The notes: generated by a model not told the origin, from the sequence alone. A stretch of 32,118 nucleotides of DNA from Fusobacteriaceae bacterium (GCA_017984315.1 JAGNZR010000015.1:1-32118); one strand, 5' to 3'. Shown: positions 1 through 8,197, counted from the stretch's first letter. Translations and numbers: made by a program.

Positions 1-31
1 AATGAAATTAAATACCAAATTTTTTGTTTCA

Positions 32-853
32 TTATCTCACCCATATTCTTTTTAGTTCTTTTAAAACTAAAGCTAAATTTTCACCTTTGGCTATTGGATT
101 TGAGACTCTCGCTCTTCTTATATAGTCTTGACTTAAATCTACAAGTATATACTCTTCCTCTAATAATTTTCCCTCATAGAGTATCTCCCCTGTAGGGGCG
201 AAAACTTTGCTTTTACCATAAAATGATACTCCATCCTCTACTCCAACTCTATTGACAGAAGCTATAAAAATCCCATTAGCTATAGCTGCACTAAGAGCCA
301 TTGCATCTAAATCCCTTCCTAACTCAATATTTTTTTCAATTCCACAAACAGCATTGTTTGATAAAATAAATACTCTTGTTGCCCCATCTTGAGCCAGGAT
401 AAATGGTGAAGTTTGATGTTTTAAATCCTCACCCATTAAAAGACCTATTTTTCCAAATTTAGTATCAAATGATGATAAATTGTTTCCTGCCTTAAAGTAT
501 CTCCCTTCATCGTTCATTCCATAAGTTGGAAGATATACTTTTCTATAAGTGTTAACAAGCTCCCCGTTTTCCAGATAAAAAGCTGAATTATATATATAAC
601 TATCCTCACCTAATTCAACTGCACCAAAAATTATTGAGATTTTTTTACTTAACTCAATTAACTCTTCTGGTACTTTTTTTATTGCTACATCACACACTAA
701 CTCTTCTAGCATATTCCCTGTTAAAGATAGCTCCGGAAAGACTATTAAATCAACTTTTTCCTCAATCCCTTTTTCTATCCATATTTTCATAATTTCTAAA
801 TTTTTATAAGTATCTCCTAAACATGGTTTCATCTGTGCTAAGCAAACTTTCAT
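32..853 (-). CDS. Nitrilase-superfamily (carbon-nitrogen hydrolase fold) protein lacking the catalytic Cys
   Basis: The 273-residue protein has the carbon-nitrogen hydrolase layout: an N-terminal MKVCLAQ strand, the catalytic Glu in FPELSLTG (E41), and the catalytic Lys in YRKVYLPTYG (K105). It most resembles the glutamine-amidase half of glutamine-dependent NAD synthetases. Where the family has the nucleophilic Cys (an ICEDLW-like motif), this protein reads LLMGEDLK, so G141 (codon 433-431, GGT) replaces it. Classical amidase activity is therefore doubtful; a non-catalytic or scaffold role is possible. It is the last gene of mutS2-ispD-this gene and starts 4 nt after the ispD stop. Fold assignment is confident; substrate is unknown. 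Confidence 0.82.
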   Translation of the reverse strand: MKVCLAQMKPCLGDTYKNLEIMKIWIEKGIEEKVDLIVFPELSLTGNMLEELVCDVAIKKVPEELIELSKKISIIFGAVELGEDSYIYNSAFYLENGELVNTYRKVYLPTYGMNDEGRYFKAGNNLSSFDTKFGKIGLLMGEDLKHQTSPFILAQDGATRVFILSNNAVCGIEKNIELGRDLDAMALSAAIANGIFIASVNRVGVEDGVSFYGKSKVFAPTGEILYEGKLLEEEYILVDLSQDYIRRARVSNPIAKGENLALVLKELKRIWVR

Positions 854-857
854 TTTT

Positions 858-1571
858 TTACTCCTTATGACTCTTAAGGTATTTCAAATCTTCTATTGTT
901 GTGATTTTTATATTTTCATAACTTCCTTCTAATATCCTCACAACTCCACCTAACTTTTCAACTAAAGAGGAATCATCAGTTCCGTAATATCCATCCTTCT
1001 TTGCAACTTCATATGCCTTTTTTAATATCTCTGTTTTGAATATTTGAGGAGTCTGGGCTAAAAACAGCATCTCTCTCAGTGGAGTTTCCTCTATTTGCAG
1101 AGTCCCTTTCAGGACTTTTTTTACTGTGTCTTTAACTTTAACTCCAACAACAACTCCATCTAAATCGGTATTAGATAGAATTAAATCTAACCCCTCTTTT
1201 AAATACCTTTTTTCTAAAAATGGTCTAGCACCATCTTGAACTGCCACTATCCCATCACAGCATTCTAAAAGTGCATTATATATAGAATCTTGTCTCTCTT
1301 TTCCGCCACAAACTATTTTTTTTACTTTTTTTATTCCAGCTTCACTACACTCTTTTCTAATTGTGCCAACATCTTCTGAACTAGTGACAATTATTATCTC
1401 GTCAATCAGTTCTGATTCTTCCCCTTGTAAAACTGCATTTAAATAAAGTGATTTTCCATTAAATTCTAAAAATTGTTTCTTCTCTTTCAGCCCCATTCTT
1501 TTTCCAGAACCAGCTGCTGCAACTATCAATGTATAATAAGGTTTTTCTATTTTAGAGTTACTATAGTACAT
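858..1571 (-). CDS. ispD: 2-C-methyl-D-erythritol 4-phosphate cytidylyltransferase
   Basis: IspD joins MEP and CTP to give CDP-methylerythritol, the third step of the MEP isoprenoid pathway, in the cytosol. The 237 residues carry the nucleotide-binding signature AAAGSGKRM (about 18-26), the QDGARPF motif, DTVKK and AQTPQIFK, all typical of the family, and the length is normal. The N-terminus has roughly a dozen extra residues before the first strand. Its ATG lies inside the 3' end of mutS2 (25-nt overlap), and the Shine-Dalgarno is embedded in mutS2 codons, which suggests translational coupling. The next gene follows after 4 nt. Confidence 0.95.
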   Translation of the reverse strand: MYYSNSKIEKPYYTLIVAAAGSGKRMGLKEKKQFLEFNGKSLYLNAVLQGEESELIDEIIIVTSSEDVGTIRKECSEAGIKKVKKIVCGGKERQDSIYNALLECCDGIVAVQDGARPFLEKRYLKEGLDLILSNTDLDGVVVGVKVKDTVKKVLKGTLQIEETPLREMLFLAQTPQIFKTEILKKAYEVAKKDGYYGTDDSSLVEKLGGVVRILEGSYENIKITTIEDLKYLKSHKE

Positions 1572-3889
1572 CCTAATCCACCCTCTCCATGTCCTCCAGT
1601 TCTAAAATCTTTAATGTATCTACACCCTCTTAAATAATCTATTATCCCTTCACGAAGAGCACCTGTCCCTTTACCATGAATAATAGATACCTCTGTGTAT
1701 CCACTTAAAACTGCCCTATCTAGATATGATTCTAACTCATGTACTCCCTCTTCAACCATTTTACCTCTTAAATCTATGCTGTATTTAACTGCATTTCTTG
1801 AACTATGCATCCCTGCAGGAACGTATACTTTTTTGCTCTCCTCTTCAGATTTTTTCATATCCACAAGTGGCAGCTCCATTTTCAGTATTCCAGCTTGGAT
1901 TATAGCAGTCTCTTTAGACTTATTGATTTTTAAAACAGTTGCAAATTGGTTTAAGCTCTTGATGAAGACTTTATCCCCCTCTTTAAACTCTAACTTCAAC
2001 TCTTTTTTCACTTTTGGTGCTACATTTTGTTTCTTCTCTTCTGTTATGGTACTTCTAAGCTGAGTAAGGCTCTTTTGAACCTCTTTTAACTCCTCTTTAC
2101 TCTTATCCTCTTTCTGTATCTTCTCTATAATCCCTGCAGCTTTAGCCTGCATCTCCTGCATCATTTTTTCAGCTTTATCATATGCTGTTTTTAAAATATC
2201 ATTTTTTTCTTTTTCTAACTCTGCAAGTTTATGCTCATAGTCTGCTTTATCTCTCTCAATTAAAGCTTTCAGCTTATCCATCTCTTCTTTCATTATCTCT
2301 AACTCTTCAGATTTATCTCTAATATTCGAGATCATTTTTTCTACTTTTTTGTTATCATCACTTATATAAGATTTAGCTCTATCTATAATTTCAGGTGAAA
2401 CTCCAAGCCTTCTTGCAATAGTTAAGGCATTACTCTCACCAGGTATCCCTATTAAAAGCTTATATGTAGGAGATAATGTCTCTACATTAAACTCCATAGA
2501 TGCTGTTTCTATAAGCTCATCATTATATCCATGGGCTTTAACTTCACTATAGTGAGTAGTCACTAAGCATTTACACTTTTTTTCTTTCAAATAATCTATA
2601 ACAGCCATTGCAAAAGCTGATCCCTCTACAGGGTCTGTTCCTGATCCTAGTTCATCTAAAAGTACTAATGTATTTTTTGTTACACTGTCTAATATAGACT
2701 GAATATTTTTTAAATGAGCAGAGAATGACGACAGTGACTGCTCTATACTCTGTTCATCCCCTATATCTGCATAAACTCCATTAAACATCCCTATTGTTGT
2801 ACTCTCATCTGCAGGAACAGGTAATCCTGATAACCCCATCAAAGTAATCAGCCCAGCTGTTTTTAAAGCTACAGTTTTACCCCCTGTATTAGGTCCTGTT
2901 ATAAGCAGTGTATTATAATTTTTTCCTATTTCAAAAGTAAGTGGAACAACTTTATCTTTATCTATAAGAGGGTGTCTAGCATTATCTAATTTTAGATACT
3001 CTTTTGTATTTATTGAAGGGATATTATTTTTTTTAACTATTGAAAACATAGATTTTGCATTTAGAAAATCCAACTCAAGGACAGCCTCTCCAACTCTTGC
3101 TATCTCTTCAGAGTTCTCTCTTAAAACACCGGCCACTTTTAAAAGTATCCTTCTTATCTCATCTTTCTCCCTAAGCTCTAACTCTTTCATTTTATTGTTT
3201 AAAGAAACAATAGCTAAAGGCTCTATAAAGACAGTCTGCCCACTTGATGATCTGTCATGCTCTATCCCTTTTAAAACCCCTTTAAAATCAGCTTTAATAG
3301 GTATTACGCTTCTTCCGTCACGAACAGTAAGTATTTTATCCTGAATAGCATTTGCATAAGCAGGATTACTGAATATCTCATCAAACTTCTGCTTTATATT
3401 TGAGTTCAACACTTTTTTATGAACTCTTAACTCTCTAAGTTCAATAGAAGCATCATCTTTTATATTTTTTTCATTATCAACTGTTTTATTAATTAGATCT
3501 TCAACAATTTTTACTGGTTGAATCCCTTCAAATTTATTATTTAAATTTTTATACTTTTCCAACTCTTCTACTCTGCTTCTAAAAATTCTAAAAACTCTTA
3601 AAGAGTGGTTAAGTTTCCATAGCTCTTCTGGATCTAAATAATTACCTATTATATTAATTTTTTTATTATAATAAGAGATATCGCTTATCCCTGTTGGCTC
3701 AAATCCACCATCAAATTTTATTAAATCTATAAAATCTCTTACAACCTCTAACTCCCTAACTAAACTGCTATAATCTCTTATAGGCTCTAAATTTATAACT
3801 CTATCATAAATTGTTTCAGTTACGCAATATTGTGCTATCTCTTCTCTCAATTTATCAAATTCTAAAACTGAGTAACTATGTTTATTCAT
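1547..3889 (-). CDS. mutS2: Endonuclease MutS2 (MutS family ATPase with Smr domain)
   Basis: The 780-residue protein matches MutS2 in length and order: an N-terminal core without the MutS mismatch-reading domain, the ATPase with Walker A GPNTGGKT (332-339) and Walker B LVLLDELGSGTD (about 408-419), a charged coiled coil (about 510-620), and a C-terminal Smr nuclease domain with IDLRG and HGKGTG motifs. MutS2 is known to act on branched DNA and to suppress recombination; in some bacteria it also rescues collided ribosomes. ATG start at 3889 has a GGCGGAAG-type ribosome site. It is the first gene of a three-gene unit, divergent from rpmB. Confidence 0.96.
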   Translation of the reverse strand: MNKHSYSVLEFDKLREEIAQYCVTETIYDRVINLEPIRDYSSLVRELEVVRDFIDLIKFDGGFEPTGISDISYYNKKINIIGNYLDPEELWKLNHSLRVFRIFRSRVEELEKYKNLNNKFEGIQPVKIVEDLINKTVDNEKNIKDDASIELRELRVHKKVLNSNIKQKFDEIFSNPAYANAIQDKILTVRDGRSVIPIKADFKGVLKGIEHDRSSSGQTVFIEPLAIVSLNNKMKELELREKDEIRRILLKVAGVLRENSEEIARVGEAVLELDFLNAKSMFSIVKKNNIPSINTKEYLKLDNARHPLIDKDKVVPLTFEIGKNYNTLLITGPNTGGKTVALKTAGLITLMGLSGLPVPADESTTIGMFNGVYADIGDEQSIEQSLSSFSAHLKNIQSILDSVTKNTLVLLDELGSGTDPVEGSAFAMAVIDYLKEKKCKCLVTTHYSEVKAHGYNDELIETASMEFNVETLSPTYKLLIGIPGESNALTIARRLGVSPEIIDRAKSYISDDNKKVEKMISNIRDKSEELEIMKEEMDKLKALIERDKADYEHKLAELEKEKNDILKTAYDKAEKMMQEMQAKAAGIIEKIQKEDKSKEELKEVQKSLTQLRSTITEEKKQNVAPKVKKELKLEFKEGDKVFIKSLNQFATVLKINKSKETAIIQAGILKMELPLVDMKKSEEESKKVYVPAGMHSSRNAVKYSIDLRGKMVEEGVHELESYLDRAVLSGYTEVSIIHGKGTGALREGIIDYLRGCRYIKDFRTGGHGEGGLGCTIVTLK

Positions 3890-3938
3890 AACTTCCGCCT
3901 CTTTTAATTTTATTTATTAAATACTATGTTTTAATTTT

Positions 3939-3944
3939 ATTATA
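3939..3944 (-). promoter_or_regulatory. Candidate extended -10 promoter of mutS2
   Basis: On the minus strand TGT-TATAAT forms a perfect extended -10 element about 50 bp before the mutS2 start. The -35 region is poor, as is common for extended -10 promoters. It sits back to back with the rpmB promoter. Confidence 0.5.
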
Positions 3945-4042
3945 ACATATAGTAACATAAAATTTAAATTACTTTATTGCAAAATATGACTTTATTTTTC
4001 TAGGCAAAACTTCTGTTTTATTGAACTTCCTACAAAAAAAAC

Positions 4043-4071
4043 TTGATTTTTTTTTAATATAATGATAGAAT
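4043..4071 (+). promoter_or_regulatory. Candidate rpmB promoter
   Basis: TTGATT (4043-4048) and TAGAAT (4066-4071) are separated by 17 bp, with a TG one base upstream of the -10 (extended -10). The rpmB ribosome site AGGAGGTG (4093-4100) and ATG (4109) follow. A TATAAT at 4058-4063 has no partner at normal spacing. Confidence 0.6.
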
Positions 4072-4108
4072 TATCTGTAATTTATAAAAAAAAGGAGGTG
4101 CTCTTAGA

Positions 4109-4366
4109 ATGCAAAGATGTGAAATTTCTGGAAAAGGAATAACTTTCGGAAACCAAATTTCTCACTCACACAGAGTAACTGGAAGAATTTGGAGACCAAA
4201 TTTACAATCTACAAAAATCGTTATTAACGGAACTCCTGTTAAGGTTAAAGTTTGTACTAAAGTTTTAAAAACTTTAAAAGGTGCTAACGATGTAGAAATC
4301 ATGCAAATACTTAAGGCTAATGCTAACACTTTAAGTGATAGATTAACTAAAATATTAAGTAAATAA
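4109..4366 (+). CDS. rpmB: 50S ribosomal protein L28
   Basis: The 85-residue basic protein begins [10 protein letters not shown] and contains [16 protein letters not shown] and [12 protein letters not shown], the L28 signature. It is a large-subunit protein. Only single cysteines remain (C4 followed by Ser at the CxxC position), so this looks like the zinc-free form. It is somewhat longer than many L28 proteins. It is the only plus-strand gene in the window and is monocistronic, with its own promoter, a strong AGGAGGTG ribosome site 8 nt before ATG, and a long terminator hairpin downstream. Confidence 0.96.
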   Translation: MQRCEISGKGITFGNQISHSHRVTGRIWRPNLQSTKIVINGTPVKVKVCTKVLKTLKGANDVEIMQILKANANTLSDRLTKILSK

Positions 4367-4405
4367 TTCCTTCTAAAATTCTTTTTTTAGATGTGAAAAT
4401 TGCAT

Positions 4406-4461
4406 AGCAAATAAAAAAAGACAAGCTATTTAAAGTATGTCTTTTTTTATTTGCTTTTTTT
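4406..4461 (+). terminator. Intrinsic terminator of rpmB
   Basis: A perfect 17-bp inverted repeat (4406-4422 with 4439-4455, loop of 16 nt) is followed by a T-run through 4461. It lies 40 bp after the rpmB stop and insulates it from the convergent rpsF-rpsR unit. Confidence 0.85.
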
Positions 4462-4520
4462 GTGAAATGAAAAGTACAACTTTTATACACTACTCACTTC
4501 AGATGTGTAATTTTAATTAC

Positions 4521-4555
4521 TATAAAAAAAGAGGTTACTGAATAGTAACCTCTTT
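4521..4555 (-). terminator. Intrinsic terminator of rpsF-rpsR
   Basis: A perfect 12-bp stem (4528-4539 with 4544-4555), 4-nt loop, then a U-run on the minus strand (4524-4530). It starts 6 nt after the rpsR stop. Confidence 0.88.
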
Positions 4556-4561
4556 CGCTTT

Positions 4562-4780
4562 TTACTTCTCTATTTTTGTATATGGAATTAAAGCGATGTT
4601 TCTTGCTCTTTTTATAGCTTTAGCTATCTTTCTTTGTAACTTAGCGTTAGCTCCAGTTACTCTTGAAGGGTTGATTTTCCCCTTATCAGAAACAAATCTT
4701 TTTAAAAGATCTACATTTTTGTAATCAATCTCTTGTGCTTTAACTCTTAATTTAGCTCTTCTTCTTCTGAATTCTGCCAT
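4562..4780 (-). CDS. rpsR: 30S ribosomal protein S18
   Basis: The 72-residue basic protein contains [19 protein letters not shown] and [28 protein letters not shown], diagnostic of S18. It binds the platform of the small subunit as a heterodimer with S6, the gene just upstream. There is no ssb gene between rpsF and rpsR, unlike many Firmicutes, and no rplI behind it. It is read with rpsF and ended by the hairpin 6 nt downstream. The ribosome site AGGAGTT precedes ATG. Confidence 0.97.
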   Translation of the reverse strand: MAEFRRRRAKLRVKAQEIDYKNVDLLKRFVSDKGKINPSRVTGANAKLQRKIAKAIKRARNIALIPYTKIEK

Positions 4781-4831
4781 TTTTTAACTCCTCCTTAAAT
4801 TTTTCTAATAACGTCTCTTTTAGTTTAGTTA

Positions 4832-5116
4832 CTACGCTTGCTTAACGATGATATATCTTATTACTTCTTCAGTAATGTTAAGCTTTGTTTCAACTTCTGC
4901 TAATTTAGTTCCGTCAATTTCAAAAGTTGTTAAAACATAGAATCCAGTTTTTTTCTTATCGATTGGATAAGCTAACTTTCTCTCTCCCCATTTTTCAGAT
5001 TTAAGAACGTTAGATCCTGCCTTTGTAAGTATTGTTGCAACTTTCTCAATTACAGTTTCTCTTCCCTCTTCTAAAATTGTTGGGTTGATGATGTACATGA
5101 TTTCATATTTTTTCAT
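4832..5116 (-). CDS. rpsF: 30S ribosomal protein S6
   Basis: The 94-residue protein starts MKKYEIMYIINPTI and has the S6 alpha/beta pattern (KWGERKLAYPIDKKKTGFYVL, followed by an RYIIVKQ C-terminus). It lacks the acidic tail seen in some species. S6 pairs with S18 in the central domain of 16S rRNA. It has a good promoter, a leader of about 55 nt with inverted repeats, and the ribosome site GGGAGGAGG before ATG. Confidence 0.97.
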   Translation of the reverse strand: MKKYEIMYIINPTILEEGRETVIEKVATILTKAGSNVLKSEKWGERKLAYPIDKKKTGFYVLTTFEIDGTKLAEVETKLNITEEVIRYIIVKQA

Positions 5117-5121
5117 TTTCT

Positions 5122-5173
5122 TACCTCCTCCCTATGGTTTTGGCCCGAAGAACATTATGCCTTCAAGCAGGGC
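5122..5173 (-). promoter_or_regulatory. Short leader of rpsF-rpsR with possible stem-loop
   Basis: Between the promoter and the rpsF ribosome site the RNA can pair GCCC with GGGC, and an inner GAAG with CTTC, around a bulge and a loop. Leaders at this place in other bacteria bind the S6:S18 complex and autoregulate the operon. I do not see the CCG bulge known from that motif, so this identity is only a guess from position. Confidence 0.35.
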
Positions 5174-5180
5174 AATATAG

Positions 5181-5209
5181 ATTATATCAAAATAAACTAT
5201 ATTTTACAA
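5181..5209 (-). promoter_or_regulatory. Promoter of rpsF-rpsR
   Basis: Minus strand TTGTAA (5204-5209), 17-bp spacer, TATAAT (5181-5186). It lies in the gap between the lipoprotein gene and rpsF, so the operon can start independently of the upstream frr unit. Confidence 0.7.
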
Positions 5210-5233
5210 GCTTTTTTTAGTATTCTTTAAGAA

Positions 5234-5731
5234 TTACTGCTCTATTTCTTGAGCACTATCATTCTCTCCATCTATAACTTCCACTTCTTCAATTTCATCA
5301 ACCTGTTTAATTTCAACATTGCCTTCAAATTCATCTATTATTTTACTATAAATATCTGAATCATTTAACTCTTTAAACCGTATTGAAGCTATAAGTTTTC
5401 CATTTCTCATATCTACAATAGTTATATATCCACTATATAAAGGTGCCCTCAGTAGTGGATCACTAACTTCCTTTAAATTATATTTAATAGAGAATGTAGG
5501 CTTACTGACATTAGTATTAGTTGTGTCTGAATGCTCTTGTATCTTCCAACCATTTGAATCAAAATAATTATAAAGCATTGTGCTTAATTCTGTTTCATTT
5601 ATTTGTAATAATAGTGTTTTTTGCTCTTGAGTAATAACAGCTTTTTCTTGGACTTTAACAGTATCTACATTTGAACACCCTACGAAAAATGCACAAATAA
5701 CGAGACATAAATATTTTATTAAATTTTTCAT
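5234..5731 (-). CDS. Putative lipoprotein of unknown function
   Basis: The 165-residue protein starts with a lipoprotein signal: basic MKNLIK, hydrophobic LCLVICAFFVG, then Cys19 in the box FVGC. The mature part is hydrophilic and acidic toward the C-terminus (glutamate-rich last 30 residues) and contains an ETELSTMLYNYFDSNGWKI segment. No enzyme motif is visible and I do not recognise a family. It starts 33 bp after frr, so it is probably the last gene of the rpsB-tsf-pyrH-frr region. Expected location is a membrane anchored by lipid, facing the periplasm. Confidence 0.75.
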   Translation of the reverse strand: MKNLIKYLCLVICAFFVGCSNVDTVKVQEKAVITQEQKTLLLQINETELSTMLYNYFDSNGWKIQEHSDTTNTNVSKPTFSIKYNLKEVSDPLLRAPLYSGYITIVDMRNGKLIASIRFKELNDSDIYSKIIDEFEGNVEIKQVDEIEEVEVIDGENDSAQEIEQ

Positions 5732-5764
5732 TTAGTCCCTCCTAATGATTTAAAATTATGACTA

Positions 5765-6325
5765 TTAAACTGTTGTTATCTCTTTCTCTTTTTTAGCTAA
5801 CAGTTCATCTATTAACTTTATTGTTGCATCTGTTAATTTTTGAGAATCATCTTCAAATCTTTTTAAATCATCTTCACTGATCTCTCCATCTTTTTCTAAT
5901 TTTCTTAAGTGGTTATTTAAATCTTTTCTGATGTTTCTTGCTGCAACTTTTCCTGCTTCTGCTTCAGTTTTTGCGAATTTTACATACTCTTTTCTTCTGT
6001 CTGCAGTAAGCTCCGGTATCATCAGTCTAATAATTTTTCCATCGTTATTTGGAGTTAATCCTAAATTTGATTGTTGAATAGCTTTCTCTATTTTAGGAAT
6101 CATTGTTTTATCCCATGGATCAATAACTAACATTCTTGCTTCTGGTGCAGATACACTTCCTATTTGGTTAAGTGGAGTATCCGATCCGTACATATCTACT
6201 TTTATTCCGTCTAACATAGCAACGTTAGCTCTTCCTGCTCTTATTGAAGCAAATTTTGATTTTGTTGCTTCTACGGCTTTATCCATTTTGTCTTTTGCAT
6301 CAATTATAAATTTTTTTGCTGGCAT
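5765..6325 (-). CDS. frr: Ribosome recycling factor
   Basis: RRF, with EF-G, splits post-termination ribosomes. The 186-residue length and the sequence fit the family: SIRAGRANVAMLDGIKVDMYG, IDPWDKTMIPKIEKAIQQSNLGLTP, and TADRRKEYVKFAK. The sequence suggests the usual three-helix bundle with a small inserted domain. It lies 32 bp after pyrH, the common pyrH-frr order. The ribosome site GGAGAG precedes the ATG at 6325. Confidence 0.97.
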   Translation of the reverse strand: MPAKKFIIDAKDKMDKAVEATKSKFASIRAGRANVAMLDGIKVDMYGSDTPLNQIGSVSAPEARMLVIDPWDKTMIPKIEKAIQQSNLGLTPNNDGKIIRLMIPELTADRRKEYVKFAKTEAEAGKVAARNIRKDLNNHLRKLEKDGEISEDDLKRFEDDSQKLTDATIKLIDELLAKKEKEITTV

Positions 6326-6357
6326 TTTTCTCTCCTTTTTCCTCTATAATTTTATTA

Positions 6358-7077
6358 TTATCCCTCTATTACTAAAGTTCCCATACCTTTTTCTTTCATA
6401 ACCTTAACTATATTCCCCTCTGTAACAGAGTCAAATACTAAGATTGGTAATTTGTTCTCTCTACATAAAGAGATTGCTGTTGCATCCATTACTTTTAAAT
6501 CTTTATTTAAAACTTCTGTATAAGTAACTTCTTTATATTTTACTGCATCACTATATTTCATAGGATCTTTATCATATATTCCATCTACTTTTGTAGCTTT
6601 CATTACTATATCTGCATTTATCTCAATAGCTCTTAAAGCAGCAGCTGTATCAGTTGTAAAATAAGGGTTTCCTGTTCCACCACCAAATATTACAACTCTT
6701 CCCTTCTCTAAATGTCTTTGAGCTCTTCTTTTAATAAATGGTTCTGCTATTTTTTCCATCTCAATTGCAGATTGAACTCTTGTAGAAACACCTAATTTCT
6801 CTATGGCATTTTGAAGCGCTAAAGAGTTTATAACTGTTGCCAACATTCCCATATGATCACCTGTAACTCTATCTATCCCTTGAGTTGAACCAGATAGTCC
6901 TCTGAAGATATTCCCACCACCTATAACTATAGCTAACTCTATACCTAAATCTACAACTTCTTTTATCTGTCTGGCATATGATGTTATAACATCTGAAGAA
7001 ATTCCAAACTCTTGATCACCCATTAAAGCTTCACCACTTAATTTTAACAAAACTCTTTTGTACATAAGATTAGACAT
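6358..7077 (-). CDS. pyrH: Uridylate kinase (UMP kinase)
   Basis: PyrH phosphorylates UMP to UDP in pyrimidine synthesis and belongs to the amino-acid kinase fold. Visible motifs are [13 protein letters not shown] near the N-terminus, [43 protein letters not shown] and [13 protein letters not shown]. The 239-residue length is normal. ATG at 7077 is preceded by GGAGG at 6 nt, which supports MSNLM rather than the internal Met5. A terminator-like hairpin separates it from tsf, so it may have its own weak promoter or depend on readthrough. Confidence 0.97.
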   Translation of the reverse strand: MSNLMYKRVLLKLSGEALMGDQEFGISSDVITSYARQIKEVVDLGIELAIVIGGGNIFRGLSGSTQGIDRVTGDHMGMLATVINSLALQNAIEKLGVSTRVQSAIEMEKIAEPFIKRRAQRHLEKGRVVIFGGGTGNPYFTTDTAAALRAIEINADIVMKATKVDGIYDKDPMKYSDAVKYKEVTYTEVLNKDLKVMDATAISLCRENKLPILVFDSVTEGNIVKVMKEKGMGTLVIEG

Positions 7078-7150
7078 TTTTAGCCTCCTACTTTTTATAT
7101 TTTAAATATATAGTTTTATTTCTATAAAAGTTAATTTATTCCTTTTATAT

Positions 7151-7185
7151 TAAAATAAAAGTGGGAGATGCAAGCATTTCCCACT
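7151..7185 (-). terminator. Intrinsic terminator between tsf and pyrH
   Basis: On the minus strand a 7-bp stem (7160-7166 with 7179-7185) continues past one mismatch into ATGC/GCAT and is followed by a T-rich run (7151-7159). It lies 15 bp after the tsf stop. It should end or attenuate rpsB-tsf transcripts before pyrH. Confidence 0.75.
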
Positions 7186-7200
7186 CAAATATTGATTAAA

Positions 7201-8100
7201 TTAAGCTTGAGCTACTGCAGCTGCAACTTCTGCCGCGAAATCTACCTCTTCTTTTTCTATTCCGTCTCCAACTTTATATCTTCTGAAAGCTGTAACTTTA
7301 ATGTCTCCTGCAAACTTTTCAACAGTTTCTTTGTTTTCAGCTTTAACAAATATTTGGTTAACTAAACAGTTATCCTCATAGAATTTGTTCATTTTTCCAA
7401 CTAAGATCTTTTCGATTATTTGAGCAGGTTTTCCTTCTGTCTCTAACTGTTTTCTAGAAATCTCTTTCTCTCTCTCTAAATCAGTTGTAGTAACTTCTGA
7501 AGCATCTAAATAGTTAGGATCCATAGCTGCTACGTGCATAGCGATATCTTTTGCTTTAGAAACATTAGCTTCTGTAGCCTCTCCAGTCATAGCTACTATA
7601 ACTCCTAGTTTTCCTCCAAGGTGATTATATGTAGTTACAAATCCGTTCTCTACTGTTACTTTTTCGAATCTTCTTAAGTTCATGTTTTCACCGATTTTAG
7701 CAATTAAATCTGTAATAGCTTGAGCTACAGTTTTTCCTGCTGCATATTCAGCATTATTTAAATCCTCTACAGTTTTGATAGCTGGACTGCTTAATGCAAT
7801 TGCAACTAATTTAGCTCCAAACTCTTTAAATTCAGGGTTTTTAGCAACGAAATCTGTTTCAGAGTTAAACTCTAAAACTATAGCAGTTTTGTTATCTGGC
7901 ATCATTCCGTCAAAGATTAATCCTTCTGCTGCTATTCTTCCAGCTTTTTTAGCTGCTTTAGCTATACCTTTCTCTCTTAATAAATCTATAGCTTTCTCTA
8001 TATCTCCATCCATCTCTATAAGTGCTTTTTTACAATCCATCATTCCAGCACCTGTTCTTTCTCTTAACTCTTTTACTAAGCTAGCTGTAATTTCTGCCAT
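7201..8100 (-). CDS. tsf: Elongation factor Ts
   Basis: EF-Ts exchanges GDP for GTP on EF-Tu. The 299 residues show the N-terminal UBA-like part with [16 protein letters not shown] (about 12-27), the conserved [10 protein letters not shown] motif (about 78-87) that contacts EF-Tu, [10 protein letters not shown], and [12 protein letters not shown]. Length is typical for the full two-subdomain core. It follows rpsB by about 97 bp that contain a perfect hairpin. The ribosome site AGGAGG precedes ATG. Confidence 0.97.
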   Translation of the reverse strand: MAEITASLVKELRERTGAGMMDCKKALIEMDGDIEKAIDLLREKGIAKAAKKAGRIAAEGLIFDGMMPDNKTAIVLEFNSETDFVAKNPEFKEFGAKLVAIALSSPAIKTVEDLNNAEYAAGKTVAQAITDLIAKIGENMNLRRFEKVTVENGFVTTYNHLGGKLGVIVAMTGEATEANVSKAKDIAMHVAAMDPNYLDASEVTTTDLEREKEISRKQLETEGKPAQIIEKILVGKMNKFYEDNCLVNQIFVKAENKETVEKFAGDIKVTAFRRYKVGDGIEKEEVDFAAEVAAAVAQA

Positions 8101-8150
8101 TTCTTTAAATCCTCCTAAATTTTTTAAAATTTTATTAGATATAATATGAA

Positions 8151-8180
8151 GAATTGAGTAACGCTTTTATTACTCAATTC
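8151..8180 (-). repeat. Perfect 11-bp hairpin between rpsB and tsf
   Basis: 8151-8161 is the exact reverse complement of 8170-8180, with an 8-nt loop. It starts 18 bp after the rpsB stop. On the minus strand the hairpin is followed by a mixed AT sequence rather than a clean U-run, so a weak terminator, an RNA-stability element or a binding site are all possible. Confidence 0.7.
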
Positions 8181-8197
8181 CAAATTTATTATTTAAA

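Noticed and set aside
1695-2063. 122-codon plus-strand open frame inside mutS2
   Set aside because: Antisense shadow of the MutS2 C-terminal part; no ribosome site or family match, and the minus frame is clearly coding.
5216-5240. Small palindrome after the lipoprotein gene considered as a terminator
   Set aside because: AATTCTT/AAGAATA can pair, but it is followed by A residues rather than U on the minus strand.
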